A stretch of 64,000 nucleotides of DNA from Erysipelotrichaceae bacterium (GTDB taxonomy: Bacteria; Bacillota_I; Bacilli_A; Erysipelotrichales; Erysipelotrichaceae): assembly GCA_017550145.1 (NCBI GenBank), contig JAFZQG010000013.1, positions 1 through 64,000 of the forward strand, read 5' to 3'. A model generated the notes under the pieces. The model was not told the origin of the DNA. It saw only the letters and a program-made list of their open reading frames with translations, and searched no databases. This document shows positions 25,719 to 33,324 of the stretch, one piece after another (position 1 is the first letter of the stretch; every line of letters begins with the position of its first letter). The translations under genes were made by a program, and so were the position numbers.

Positions 25719-26548
25719 GTTATATCTACAATAAAGACATGCCATATGCCCACAAGGCTCTGGATGACATCAATCTGGAGATCAGAGAGGGTATCGTTAC
25801 GGCTATCATCGGTGAGACCGGTTCAGGTAAGTCGACACTTGTCGAACATCTGAATGCTTTACTGTTGCCTTCTGAAGGAAGCCTGGAGATCCTTGACTAC
25901 AATCTGATAGCCAATCAGAAACAGAAGTTCCTTAAGCCGTTAAGAAAAGATGTCGGACTGGTTTTCCAGTTTTCGGAATACCAGTTATTTGAAGAAACGA
26001 TATTAAAGGATGTCGCATTCGGTCCTTTAAACTTCGGTTTCCCACTTGAAGAAGCACTAAAGAGAGCTGCTGAAGCATTAAAGATGGTTGATATACCCGA
26101 GGAACTTTTCTCCGTTTCACCTTTAGAAATATCCGGCGGGCAGAAAAGAAGAGTAGCGATTGCGGGTATCATTGCCTGTGATCCTAAGATCATTGTTTTA
26201 GATGAACCGACCGCAGGTCTTGACCCTAGAGGTGCCAAGCAGATCATCGATCTGTTTATCTCCTTAAACAGAAAACTCAAGAAGACCATCATCATCGTTT
26301 CTCATGACAATGAAATGGTTTATAACTACTGTGACGAAACAGTCGTCTTATCCAAAGGCAAGATCAGATATCACGGTCCGACTCTGGAACTTTTTGCGGA
26401 TCAGGAAAAACTCAAAGAGTTCAATATGCTGGAACCGCAGATCGTGACTTTCAGAAATCTATTGATCGAAAACGGTTTTAAGGTATCAAATGAAGCCCGT
26501 ACTCTGGATATGCTGGCAAAAGAAATAGCGGGGCAGATCAGGAAATGA
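25694..26548 (+). CDS. ecfA2: ECF transporter ATPase A2
   Basis: 284 residues, partner of EcfA1. Walker A GETGSGKST, Q-loop VFQFSEYQLF (typical of EcfA2), signature ISGGQKRR (variant of LSGGQ), Walker B IIVLDEPTAGLD, switch SHDNEM. The start lies inside ecfA1, and its stop overlaps the ecfT ATG by four bases. Confidence 0.96.
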   Translation: MPIRFKALSYIYNKDMPYAHKALDDINLEIREGIVTAIIGETGSGKSTLVEHLNALLLPSEGSLEILDYNLIANQKQKFLKPLRKDVGLVFQFSEYQLFEETILKDVAFGPLNFGFPLEEALKRAAEALKMVDIPEELFSVSPLEISGGQKRRVAIAGIIACDPKIIVLDEPTAGLDPRGAKQIIDLFISLNRKLKKTIIIVSHDNEMVYNYCDETVVLSKGKIRYHGPTLELFADQEKLKEFNMLEPQIVTFRNLLIENGFKVSNEARTLDMLAKEIAGQIRK

Positions 26549-27345
26549 ATAATCTGGTTTTCGGTAAATATATTCCTATCGATTCGTTCATGCACAGACT
26601 CGATCCGCGAGGTAAACTGATCGGGCTTTTCCTGATGATCGCGGCTGTCTTTGTGACACGCAGCTGGTGGGTATTCTTGGGAATTGCTGTATTATTGGCG
26701 ATAGCGCTTTTGCTGGCCAAGATCGGCATCAAAATGATCGTACAATCCTTCAAACCAATGATCGTCATGATGATCTTCCTGTTTGTGATCAATTCATTAA
26801 CGATCAGAACCGGTGAAGTACTTTTCAATATTGGAACTTATCCTATTTACGAGGATGCGATCTTCAATACCTTATTTGTCATCTGCCGTTTGTTACTTAT
26901 GATTTCGATCACGACATTATTAACGGCTACGACCAATCCTCTGGATCTGACCTTAGGTATCGAATGGATACTTAAACCCCTGGAACTCATTCGTTTCCCG
27001 ACTCATGAAGTAGCGATGATGGTTTCGATTGCCTTGCGTTTTATTCCTACAATTATTGAAGAGACGATCAGGATCATGAATGCCCAGAAATCCCGTGGTG
27101 TCGATTTTGAAAACGGCAGGATCTCTGAAAAGATCGCCGCCATCCTTTCTTTGATCGTACCGTTATTCTCAGTTGCTTTTGAAAGAGCCTATGAACTGGC
27201 GGATGCGATGGAAGCTCGCGGCTATGTGCCGGGTGCAAAAAGAACAAGATACAGAGTACTTAAATTCAGATTTACGGATTTCATGTTTATCTTTATCTGT
27301 GCTCTGACTCTGGCTTTATCGATCGCTTCAAGGTTTGTCTTATGA
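26545..27345 (+). CDS. ecfT: ECF transporter transmembrane subunit T
   Basis: 266 residues. Membrane scaffold that couples ATP hydrolysis by EcfA1/A2 to toppling of the S subunit. N-terminal DSFMHRLDPRGKLIG, about five hydrophobic helices, and the two coupling-helix signatures ARG-like NAQKSRGVDFENG and AMEARGYVPGAKRT. No S-component gene is in the window. Four-base overlaps with both neighbours. Confidence 0.95.
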   Translation: MNNLVFGKYIPIDSFMHRLDPRGKLIGLFLMIAAVFVTRSWWVFLGIAVLLAIALLLAKIGIKMIVQSFKPMIVMMIFLFVINSLTIRTGEVLFNIGTYPIYEDAIFNTLFVICRLLLMISITTLLTATTNPLDLTLGIEWILKPLELIRFPTHEVAMMVSIALRFIPTIIEETIRIMNAQKSRGVDFENGRISEKIAAILSLIVPLFSVAFERAYELADAMEARGYVPGAKRTRYRVLKFRFTDFMFIFICALTLALSIASRFVL

Positions 27346-28073
27346 GATATAAAGTAACGATCGCCTATGATGGTGCCAATTATGCAGGCTTTCAGTCCCA
27401 GATAAACGCCCTGGCGATTCAGGATATCATTGAAAATGCGCTGGAAAGGATCTTCGGCAAGAAGATCAGAATCGTCATGTCTTCCAGAACCGATGCCGGT
27501 GTTCATGCGAAAGGGCAGGTCTTCCATTTCGATGCGGATAAGGAAAAAGAAGATTATAAGCTGAAATTCTCGATGAATTCGCTTCTGCCTAAAGATATCC
27601 ATGTGATTAAAGTTGAAAAGGTCTCGGATAAATTCCATGCCCGTTATTCGGTCAAGAAGAAGACCTACGAATATCTGATCAATATCGGTGAATATGATGT
27701 CTTTTTAAACGGTTATGCCTATCAGTGTTTCTATAAACTGGATGTGGATCTGATGAAGAAGGGAGCGGAGATGTTTCTGGGTGAACATGATTTCTCATCA
27801 TTTAATACTTCAAGTCTGAAAGAATATCCCAATCAGGTCAGAAACATTACTGAATTCTCCATAACCCGTAAGAAAGATCTGTTGAAGATCAGAGTTACCA
27901 GCAGCGGTTTCTTAAGGAATATGGTCAGAATCATGGTCGGTACACTGATCGATCTGGGCAGGGGATTAAAGACATTAGATGATATTCAAGACATGCTGGA
28001 ACATCCTAATAAGACGACCAGAAGATACAATGCCGATCCTAATGGCCTTTATCTGGTCAAGATTTTCTATTAA
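27342..28073 (+). CDS. truA: tRNA pseudouridine(38-40) synthase
   Basis: 243 residues. Isomerises uridines 38-40 in the anticodon stem-loop. Catalytic Asp51 in SSRTDAGVHAKGQV. The second half has YEYLINIGEY, HDFSSFNTSS and the RNMVRIMVGTLIDLGRG signature. Overlaps ecfT by four bases. Its stop TAA forms the start of the -10 of the next gene. Confidence 0.97.
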   Translation: MRYKVTIAYDGANYAGFQSQINALAIQDIIENALERIFGKKIRIVMSSRTDAGVHAKGQVFHFDADKEKEDYKLKFSMNSLLPKDIHVIKVEKVSDKFHARYSVKKKTYEYLINIGEYDVFLNGYAYQCFYKLDVDLMKKGAEMFLGEHDFSSFNTSSLKEYPNQVRNITEFSITRKKDLLKIRVTSSGFLRNMVRIMVGTLIDLGRGLKTLDDIQDMLEHPNKTTRRYNADPNGLYLVKIFY

Positions 28074-28076
28074 AAT
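28071..28076 (+). promoter_or_regulatory. -10 element for the 28084 gene, overlapping the truA stop
   Basis: TAAAAT, whose first three bases are the truA stop codon, seven bases before the ATG. No ribosome-binding sequence. Confidence 0.45.
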
Positions 28077-28083
28077 ATAAACA

Positions 28084-28467
28084 ATGGGTAAAAAGATCGC
28101 TAAATTCATTTCCGTAGCTGAACTAGTGGTGGCCATCATCATGTATTTTGCTGTGGCCTATCAGTTTGATAATGATCCGGTAATTATGAAAATATTACCG
28201 CATACGGATTTCGAAGCGACCTTATTACGTCTTTCCATCTATATCATCCCGGGCATCAATATCATCTGCGGAGTCTTCGGTATCACTTTCAACACGAAAG
28301 GCATTCTTTGTTTTGCCGGAGTACTGGAAATAATCAACGGCTGGCTTACTTTATACTTCAAAGGCAAGAGCGATCTGATGAATACGATGGGCATAACGAT
28401 GATCTGTTTCGGTGTTATTTTTATTCTCTGCGTTTTATTCAGTAAAGATCTTAAGAAAAAGAAATAA
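28084..28467 (+). CDS. Small four-helix membrane protein, unknown
   Basis: 127 residues with four hydrophobic segments (ISVAELVVAIIMYFAVAYQF, LSIYIIPGINIICGVFGITF, GILCFAGVLEIINGWLTLYF, MGITMICFGVIFILCVLF) and a Lys-rich C-terminus that should face the cytoplasm. I recognise no family. It sits between truA and the amino-acid transporter operon and has only the overlapping -10 as an apparent start signal. Confidence 0.6.
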   Translation: MGKKIAKFISVAELVVAIIMYFAVAYQFDNDPVIMKILPHTDFEATLLRLSIYIIPGINIICGVFGITFNTKGILCFAGVLEIINGWLTLYFKGKSDLMNTMGITMICFGVIFILCVLFSKDLKKKK

Positions 28468-28486
28468 TTTTTTTTGCAAAAAACAC

Positions 28487-28515
28487 TTTACAACTTTAGC
28501 GAACTAAAGTAAGAT
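28487..28515 (+). promoter_or_regulatory. Promoter of the amino-acid transporter operon
   Basis: -35 TTTACA (28487-28492), exact 17-base spacer, -10 TAAGAT (28510-28515). The spacer is almost filled by a perfect palindrome. Confidence 0.7.
28493..28510 (+). promoter_or_regulatory. Operator-like palindrome between -35 and -10
   Basis: ACTTTAG-CGAA-CTAAAGT: seven-base perfect arms, placed exactly between the promoter hexamers, the classic position for a repressor. The operon's last gene encodes a YerC/TrpR-family protein, a plausible but unproven binder. Confidence 0.6.
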
Positions 28516-28544
28516 TAAATCAATACTTATTGGGGGTTAGGAAG

Positions 28545-29336
28545 ATGAAAAAAATATTTGTATTGATATCTGTATTACTTATGATGCTCTGCGGATGCGC
28601 AAATGGGGGGAAAGAAGAAACCGATCTTGACTATGTTAAGAACAAAAAGACGATGATCATCGGTATCACTTATTTTGAACCGATGGATTATATCGACGAC
28701 GGGGATTGGGTCGGTTTTGATGCGGATCTGGGCAGAGCAGTCTGCGAAAAACTCGGAGTGGAACCGGTTTTCCAGGAGATCAGCTGGGAGGCTAAGGAAA
28801 CTGAGCTTTCTTCAAGAACGATCGACTGCATCTGGAATGGCCTTACCTATACTGATGAAAGAGCCGAAAACATGTCCATGTCCGATTACTATATGCTGAA
28901 TAAACAGGTTCTGGCTGTCAGAAAAGACAGAGCGGAAGAATTCAAGAGTTCTGCTGATCTTGAAAATGCGACCATTGCGGTAGAAACGGGTTCTGCCGGT
29001 GAAGAATTAGCTGTTGAACTGTTTGGCGATAAAAATATAATCGGTAAATCAATTCAGCTGGATGCCTTGACTGAACTGCTGGCAGGAACAGTCGATGCGG
29101 CTATTCTTGACTACACGATGGCTTATTATCTTTTCAATAAGGCTGATGGTAATTTCGGCAGTCTGCAGATCCTGGATGGCATTATTGAAGCTGAAAGCGA
29201 ATACTATGCGATTGCTTTCAGAAAAGGTTCTAATCTGACGGCTGAAGTAAACGAAATAATCAAAGGCTTCAAAGCTGATGGCACAATCAAGAATATTGCC
29301 GCTAAATACGGCTTACAAGAGGCGATAGTATATTAA
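28545..29336 (+). CDS. Amino-acid ABC transporter substrate-binding lipoprotein
   Basis: 263 residues from the ATG at 28545 (TTAGGA upstream). Lipobox MLCGC. A family 3 binding protein: MIIGITYFEPMDYID, VGFDADLGRAVCEKLGV, DCIWNGLTYTDERAE and IAVETGSAGEE are the usual landmarks for polar amino acids. First gene of a complete importer (SBP, permease, ATPase) followed by a regulator, one base before the permease gene. The ligand is unknown. Confidence 0.93.
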   Translation: MKKIFVLISVLLMMLCGCANGGKEETDLDYVKNKKTMIIGITYFEPMDYIDDGDWVGFDADLGRAVCEKLGVEPVFQEISWEAKETELSSRTIDCIWNGLTYTDERAENMSMSDYYMLNKQVLAVRKDRAEEFKSSADLENATIAVETGSAGEELAVELFGDKNIIGKSIQLDALTELLAGTVDAAILDYTMAYYLFNKADGNFGSLQILDGIIEAESEYYAIAFRKGSNLTAEVNEIIKGFKADGTIKNIAAKYGLQEAIVY

Positions 29337-29337
29337 G

Positions 29338-29991
29338 ATGAACCGTTTCTTTACCGTTTCCTATGATCTGCTTCTGGGCTTTGCAACTTCGATCAGGCTC
29401 TTTATCCTGACCTTACTGTTCGCGTTGCCTTTAGGACTGATCATCTGTTTCGGATCGATGTCTAAAATCAAACCGCTGGCCTGTTTCTGCAGAATTATCA
29501 TCTGGATAATCAGAGGAACACCTCTGATGTTGCAGATCCTGGTGGTCTTCTATGTGCCAGGTATTTTGTTTAATATGCCGTTATTTGCGAATAACCGTTT
29601 TCTGGCAGCCCTGATTACTTTTGTGATCAACTATGCCTGTTATTTCTCGGAGATCTATAGAGGCGGTATTGAAAGCGTTCCTATAGGACAGTATGAAGCG
29701 GGAAAGGTTCTGGGTCTAAACAATAAGGAGATCTTCTTCAATATCATTCTGATGCAGGTAATAAAGAAGATCGTTCCGCCTCTTTCCAATGAGGTTATAA
29801 CGCTTGTAAAGGATACATCATTGGTCAGAGTTATTTCGGTAGTTGAAATAATCAAGGTTGCGGAAAAGTATACGGCTAAAGGACTGATCTGGCCATTATT
29901 CTATACCGGAGTATATTATCTGATCCTAAGCGGTTTACTGACAGTGATGTTTGCGTATATCGAAAAATGTTTTGCGTATTATCGGGGTTGA
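29338..29991 (+). CDS. Amino-acid ABC transporter permease (HisM/GlnP type)
   Basis: 217 residues. About five membrane helices and the His/Glu/Gln permease signature RGTPLMLQILVVFY. The cytoplasmic EAA loop ESVPIGQYEAGKVLGLNNKE is well kept. Follows the SBP stop by one base, and its own stop lies one base before the ATPase ATG. Confidence 0.95.
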   Translation: MNRFFTVSYDLLLGFATSIRLFILTLLFALPLGLIICFGSMSKIKPLACFCRIIIWIIRGTPLMLQILVVFYVPGILFNMPLFANNRFLAALITFVINYACYFSEIYRGGIESVPIGQYEAGKVLGLNNKEIFFNIILMQVIKKIVPPLSNEVITLVKDTSLVRVISVVEIIKVAEKYTAKGLIWPLFYTGVYYLILSGLLTVMFAYIEKCFAYYRG

Positions 29992-29992
29992 T

Positions 29993-30685
29993 ATGGCTTA
30001 TTTCGAAGTTAGAAATATATCCAAGAGTTTTAATGAATATAAAGCCGTCGATGATGTTTCTTTCATGCTGGAAAAAGGGGAGATCCTTTCCATCATCGGA
30101 CCTTCGGGTGTCGGCAAGACGACGCTTCTTCGCTGTCTCAATCTTCTCGAATATCCGGATAAGGGAGAATACATTCTGAATGGGGAAAAGATTTTTGAAG
30201 CAACAGAGGAAATGCCGGAGAATGAGATAAGAAGCATCAGGAAACACTTCGGACTGGTCTTTCAGAATTTCAACCTCTTTCCACAGTATACAGTCAAAGA
30301 GAATGTAACCTTAGCCGCAAAACTGAATAACATTGATCCCGATTACCGTAATAAGGCTGATGAATTATTAAAGAAACTGGGACTCGAAGATAAGGCTGAT
30401 GCCTATCCTTATACTTTATCCGGAGGCCAGCAGCAGCGTGTTGCGATCGCCAGAGCACTCGAACTCAATCCGGAAGTGATCTGTTTCGATGAGCCGACTT
30501 CGGCCTTAGATCCCGAACTGGCAGACAATATCTGTAAGCTGATCCGTTCATTAAAGAAGGAAGTTTCGGCTATTATCGTCGTCACTCATGATATGAATTT
30601 TGCGAAGAAAGTATCAGACAGGATCATCTGTCTTAAAGACGGCAAAGTAGACAGATTTGATACAGTCGAGAATTATTTCAGCTGA
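29993..30685 (+). CDS. Amino-acid ABC transporter ATPase (GlnQ type)
   Basis: 230 residues. Walker A GPSGVGKTT, Q-loop VFQNFNLFPQYT (typical of polar amino-acid importers), signature LSGGQQQR, Walker B VICFDEPTSALD, switch THDM. Started at 29993 (MAYFEVRNISKSF) next to the permease stop. Its TGA is directly followed by the TATAAT serving the regulator gene. Confidence 0.96.
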   Translation: MAYFEVRNISKSFNEYKAVDDVSFMLEKGEILSIIGPSGVGKTTLLRCLNLLEYPDKGEYILNGEKIFEATEEMPENEIRSIRKHFGLVFQNFNLFPQYTVKENVTLAAKLNNIDPDYRNKADELLKKLGLEDKADAYPYTLSGGQQQRVAIARALELNPEVICFDEPTSALDPELADNICKLIRSLKKEVSAIIVVTHDMNFAKKVSDRIICLKDGKVDRFDTVENYFS

Positions 30686-30691
30686 TATAAT
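30686..30691 (+). promoter_or_regulatory. -10 element of the yerC-like gene, leaderless type
   Basis: TATAAT on the base after the TGA of the ATPase gene, seven bases before the ATG (AAAGACG between). Confidence 0.6.
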
Positions 30692-30698
30692 AAAGACG

Positions 30699-30998
30699 AT
30701 GAGTAATGTCAAAGTCAATAAGAAGATGATCAGTGAATTATATGAAACCATTCTGAGACTGGAAGATGTCAAGGAATGCGAGTATTTTCTCGATGATCTG
30801 TGTACCAAGAAAGAAATCGAACAGATGGCTCAGCGTCTGAAAGCTGCCGAATTACTGATCGAAGGTAAAACCTATAACGAAGTAATCGAAGAAACGGAAA
30901 TATCTTCCGCAACCCTGAGCAGGGTTTCAAGATGTGTCCAGTACGGTAAAGGCTATAACCGCTTAATCAAGAAAAAAGAAAAAGAGGCTGTAAAATAA
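30699..30998 (+). CDS. yerC: YerC/TrpR-family transcriptional regulator
   Basis: 99 residues, the size of TrpR-like YerC/YecD proteins. Helix-rich N-terminus, then KKEIEQMAQRLKAAELLIEG and the helix-turn-helix TYNEVIEETEISSATLSRVSRC, followed by the family's GKGYNRLI. TrpR in other bacteria binds tryptophan; ligand binding by YerC proteins is not settled. Position behind an amino-acid importer suggests that it senses the imported amino acid. The ATG at 30699 is the natural start; upstream in-frame codons lie within the ATPase gene. Its stop lies inside the terminator stem. Confidence 0.88.
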   Translation: MSNVKVNKKMISELYETILRLEDVKECEYFLDDLCTKKEIEQMAQRLKAAELLIEGKTYNEVIEETEISSATLSRVSRCVQYGKGYNRLIKKKEKEAVK

Positions 30999-31006
30999 GC
31001 CTCTTT
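30981..31006. terminator. Bidirectional terminator of the transporter operon and of tRNA-Thr
   Basis: Nine-base stem AAAGAGGCT / AGCCTCTTT. On the minus strand it is followed by TTTCTTTTTT, so it also ends the cca-fem-tRNA unit. Confidence 0.88.
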
Positions 31007-31016
31007 GTTTATGAAA

Positions 31017-31092
31017 TGGTGCCGACTATAGGACTTGAACCTACCACCTACGCGTTACGAGTGCGTTGCTCTACCTGATGAGCTAAGTCGGC
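31017..31092 (-). tRNA. tRNA-Thr (anticodon CGT)
   Basis: Minus-strand cloverleaf: acceptor GCCGACT / AGTCGGC, discriminator A, encoded CCA. The anticodon loop CTCGTAA gives CGT (reads ACG). The anticodon stem is ACGCA / CGCGT: four pairs plus an A31-C39 mismatch next to the loop. T arm GTAGG-TTCAAGT-CCTAT with a G-U at its base. The gene begins on the base immediately after the stop codon of the FemX-like gene, so it must be cut from that transcript unless an internal promoter exists. Confidence 0.94.
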
Positions 31093-32085
31093 TTAGATTT
31101 TACAGCTGAATCTGCCGATCAGAGGGTTGACCTTGCTGCCGTAGAAAGAACTGCGGGAATCGATCATTTTGACACCTTTGACCTTATAATCCTGGCAGAG
31201 CTGATCGATAATGATCTTCTCCACGTTGAACATTTCATCATCATCGATGTTCAACTTAAACATTATAGTACATTTATCGGAGAAATCACTAATGCAGATT
31301 GCCGCAACATAAGGGTTTTCACCCTGTGACTTTTCGAATTTCTCCAAAGCGGTATATTTCTTTCTCAGCTGTCTGATTTCCAGTTCCTTTTCCGCATTCT
31401 TTTCCGCAAACTTATAGTCATCCGCATGTTCATCAATGGATTCTCTGATTTCTCTGACGGATTCCTTGATCGTACGCTTGGTCTTTTCGGAATCGATCCT
31501 GGCGGCATAAATCGTCGCATGATCCTTGATATGCGCAAAGATATCCAGATATTCTTTGGCTTCCTTGCCTGAAGAAAGGATATTGATGATATCGGTATCA
31601 TCACAGCTTCTCATCTTGATGATGATGTTGAGATCATTGCTGGTAATAACGTATTTGTCGATGTCGAGCTCATAACGGCTTAAATCATCACTCTTGACAT
31701 AACCGTTTCTGCTTAAAGCCTTAAGAACCAGCGGATTGTCTTCGTTGACCTGCGGTTCGATCTCGATTCTGGAGATCTTGTGGTCTTTGAGATATTTGAC
31801 CAGCAGTTCATGGAATTCACTTAAAAGCGGTTCATCGAAATAGTTGATCAGATAACCGAACGGAGCATATGCTGTATACTTTCCGGAAATAAATGATTCC
31901 TTCTTTAAGATCAGCATCGTTAAAGCAACGCACGATCCTGCGTTGTCATCAGCTTCGATAAACATCGCCTGAGCACCTTTGTCTACCAGATAATCAGACC
32001 ACCATGAGGTCTGATAAATGGTGGAATCAGGTTCGGCCGAAGCCAGGTTATTGAATCTTTTTACATCGATTTCGCGTAATTCCAT
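31093..32085 (-). CDS. FemABX-family (FemX-like) aminoacyltransferase
   Basis: 330 residues with the FemABX layout: two GNAT-like subdomains, a start like STIYQTSWWSDYL, the conserved YTAYAPFGYLINYFDEPLL, then ISRIEIEPQVNED. A coiled-coil arm of about 55 residues (about 198-252, Lys/Glu-rich) occupies the place of the tRNA-binding-like arm of FemA. These enzymes use aminoacyl-tRNA to add the first residues of the peptidoglycan cross-bridge. The stop codon abuts tRNA-Thr with no spacer. The start is leaderless: TATAAT-AGACGT-ATG. Substrate amino acid not deducible from the protein. Confidence 0.85.
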   Translation of the reverse strand: MELREIDVKRFNNLASAEPDSTIYQTSWWSDYLVDKGAQAMFIEADDNAGSCVALTMLILKKESFISGKYTAYAPFGYLINYFDEPLLSEFHELLVKYLKDHKISRIEIEPQVNEDNPLVLKALSRNGYVKSDDLSRYELDIDKYVITSNDLNIIIKMRSCDDTDIINILSSGKEAKEYLDIFAHIKDHATIYAARIDSEKTKRTIKESVREIRESIDEHADDYKFAEKNAEKELEIRQLRKKYTALEKFEKSQGENPYVAAICISDFSDKCTIMFKLNIDDDEMFNVEKIIIDQLCQDYKVKGVKMIDSRSSFYGSKVNPLIGRFSCKI

Positions 32086-32091
32086 ACGTCT

Positions 32092-32097
32092 ATTATA
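32092..32097 (-). promoter_or_regulatory. -10 element of the FemX-like gene, overlapping the cca stop
   Basis: Minus-strand TATAAT whose TAA is the cca stop codon, six bases (AGACGT) before the ATG at 32085. Confidence 0.65.
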
Positions 32098-33217
32098 ATA
32101 TATTTTTCTGCAGTTGTTTGTGAAGAGAAGCAGAGGTGTTATGTAATTTTTTCTGATGGACCAGTTCCAGCAGTTCGTTTTTTACCTTGCCGATCTGTTT
32201 CGCTTTATATCCGTAAGATTCTATCTCTTCACCGGAGATCTTAAGATCATTCAGCATCACCATGTATCTTTTAAGTTTTTTGTATCTGTCTTTCAGATCG
32301 CGATGATGAAGCTGCTCCAGATACTCAAGAAGCTGTTTCTGATAGATGGAAGAAAGACAGCTGATGAACTGATAGTCATCATTAATATCGATATCTGATG
32401 CGTGAATCAATGCTTTGATCAGATTGATCTCTTCCTTGGAATATTTCAGTTCTTTCAGATCGCATTCACAGTCTCTTAACAGATAAGCTAAAGCATAAAG
32501 CGAAGAGGTGAAATTGTTTATCTTTCTTTCACACTTCTTAAATGGCATGAAGGTATTGAATACTTCAAGATAATCATTGATGGCTTTAAAACCGTCTTTT
32601 GTGTTTAAGATCTTCAGCAGTTCTTCTTTTTTGCGTTCGGCAGAAATGTATTTAAGCAGGTCTTTGCATTCAAAAACCGCTTTATCTGTTTCTTTTTCTA
32701 TTTCAAAGCCCAGTTTTACTTTGAACCTGATGGCTCTTAAGATCCTCAAGGCGTCCTCATTGAAACGGGTATTGGGATCACCTATACATCTGATCAACTT
32801 ATTATTCAGATCTTCAAGACCGCCAAAATAATCGACCAGATCACCGTTTCTGTCTAAACACATCGCATTGATCGTAAAGTCTCTTCTTTTCAGATCGTCT
32901 TTCAGATTGCCCGTAAACTCGACCTTATCCGGATGACGGTGATCGCTGTATTTATCTTCTCTTCTGAAAGGTGTGATTTCGATCTTTTCGGAATCGATCA
33001 GAACGGTAATTGTTCCGTGTTTCTTTCCGATGTCATAAGTCCGATAGTTATTAAAAAGCATCCTGATCGCATTGGGATCGGCATCAGTAGTCACATCGTA
33101 GTCTTCGATCTTTCTTTTAAGCAGGATATTGCGGACGGCACCTCCGACCAGATAAGCTTCATAGCCGTTTTCGTTAAGAAGTGAAAGAACTGTTTTGACC
33201 TGTTTATTCAGTTTCAT
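32093..33217 (-). CDS. cca: CCA tRNA nucleotidyltransferase
   Basis: 374 residues, class II nucleotidyltransferase maintaining the 3' CCA of tRNAs. Head domain YLVGGAVRNILL and DYDVTTDADP with the two catalytic Asp, then RRDFTINAM, IRCIGDPNTRFNEDALRILRA and the neck SAERKKEELLKIL. Both tRNAs in the window encode CCA, so the likely role here is repair. Length is typical of the short Firmicute form without an HD domain. Start has TATAAT 11 bases upstream and no SD. Confidence 0.94.
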   Translation of the reverse strand: MKLNKQVKTVLSLLNENGYEAYLVGGAVRNILLKRKIEDYDVTTDADPNAIRMLFNNYRTYDIGKKHGTITVLIDSEKIEITPFRREDKYSDHRHPDKVEFTGNLKDDLKRRDFTINAMCLDRNGDLVDYFGGLEDLNNKLIRCIGDPNTRFNEDALRILRAIRFKVKLGFEIEKETDKAVFECKDLLKYISAERKKEELLKILNTKDGFKAINDYLEVFNTFMPFKKCERKINNFTSSLYALAYLLRDCECDLKELKYSKEEINLIKALIHASDIDINDDYQFISCLSSIYQKQLLEYLEQLHHRDLKDRYKKLKRYMVMLNDLKISGEEIESYGYKAKQIGKVKNELLELVHQKKLHNTSASLHKQLQKNIL

Positions 33218-33228
33218 CGTTCGATTTC

Positions 33229-33234
33229 ATTATA
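33229..33234 (-). promoter_or_regulatory. -10 element of cca, near-leaderless
   Basis: Minus-strand TATAAT, 11 bases before the ATG at 33217. Predicted leader about four nucleotides, without SD. Confidence 0.55.
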
Positions 33235-33324
33235 TTATGTGAAATCCATTTATTTTACTTTTTATTCATATAATATGGTAGAATTATTACGTTTGAAAAT
33301 AAGAAAGAAGAGAAAAGAGAAAGA

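Noticed and set aside
28493..28510. Identity with the E. coli trp operator
   Set aside because: Only a short CGAACTA match; the palindrome arms differ, so it is reported only as a candidate operator.
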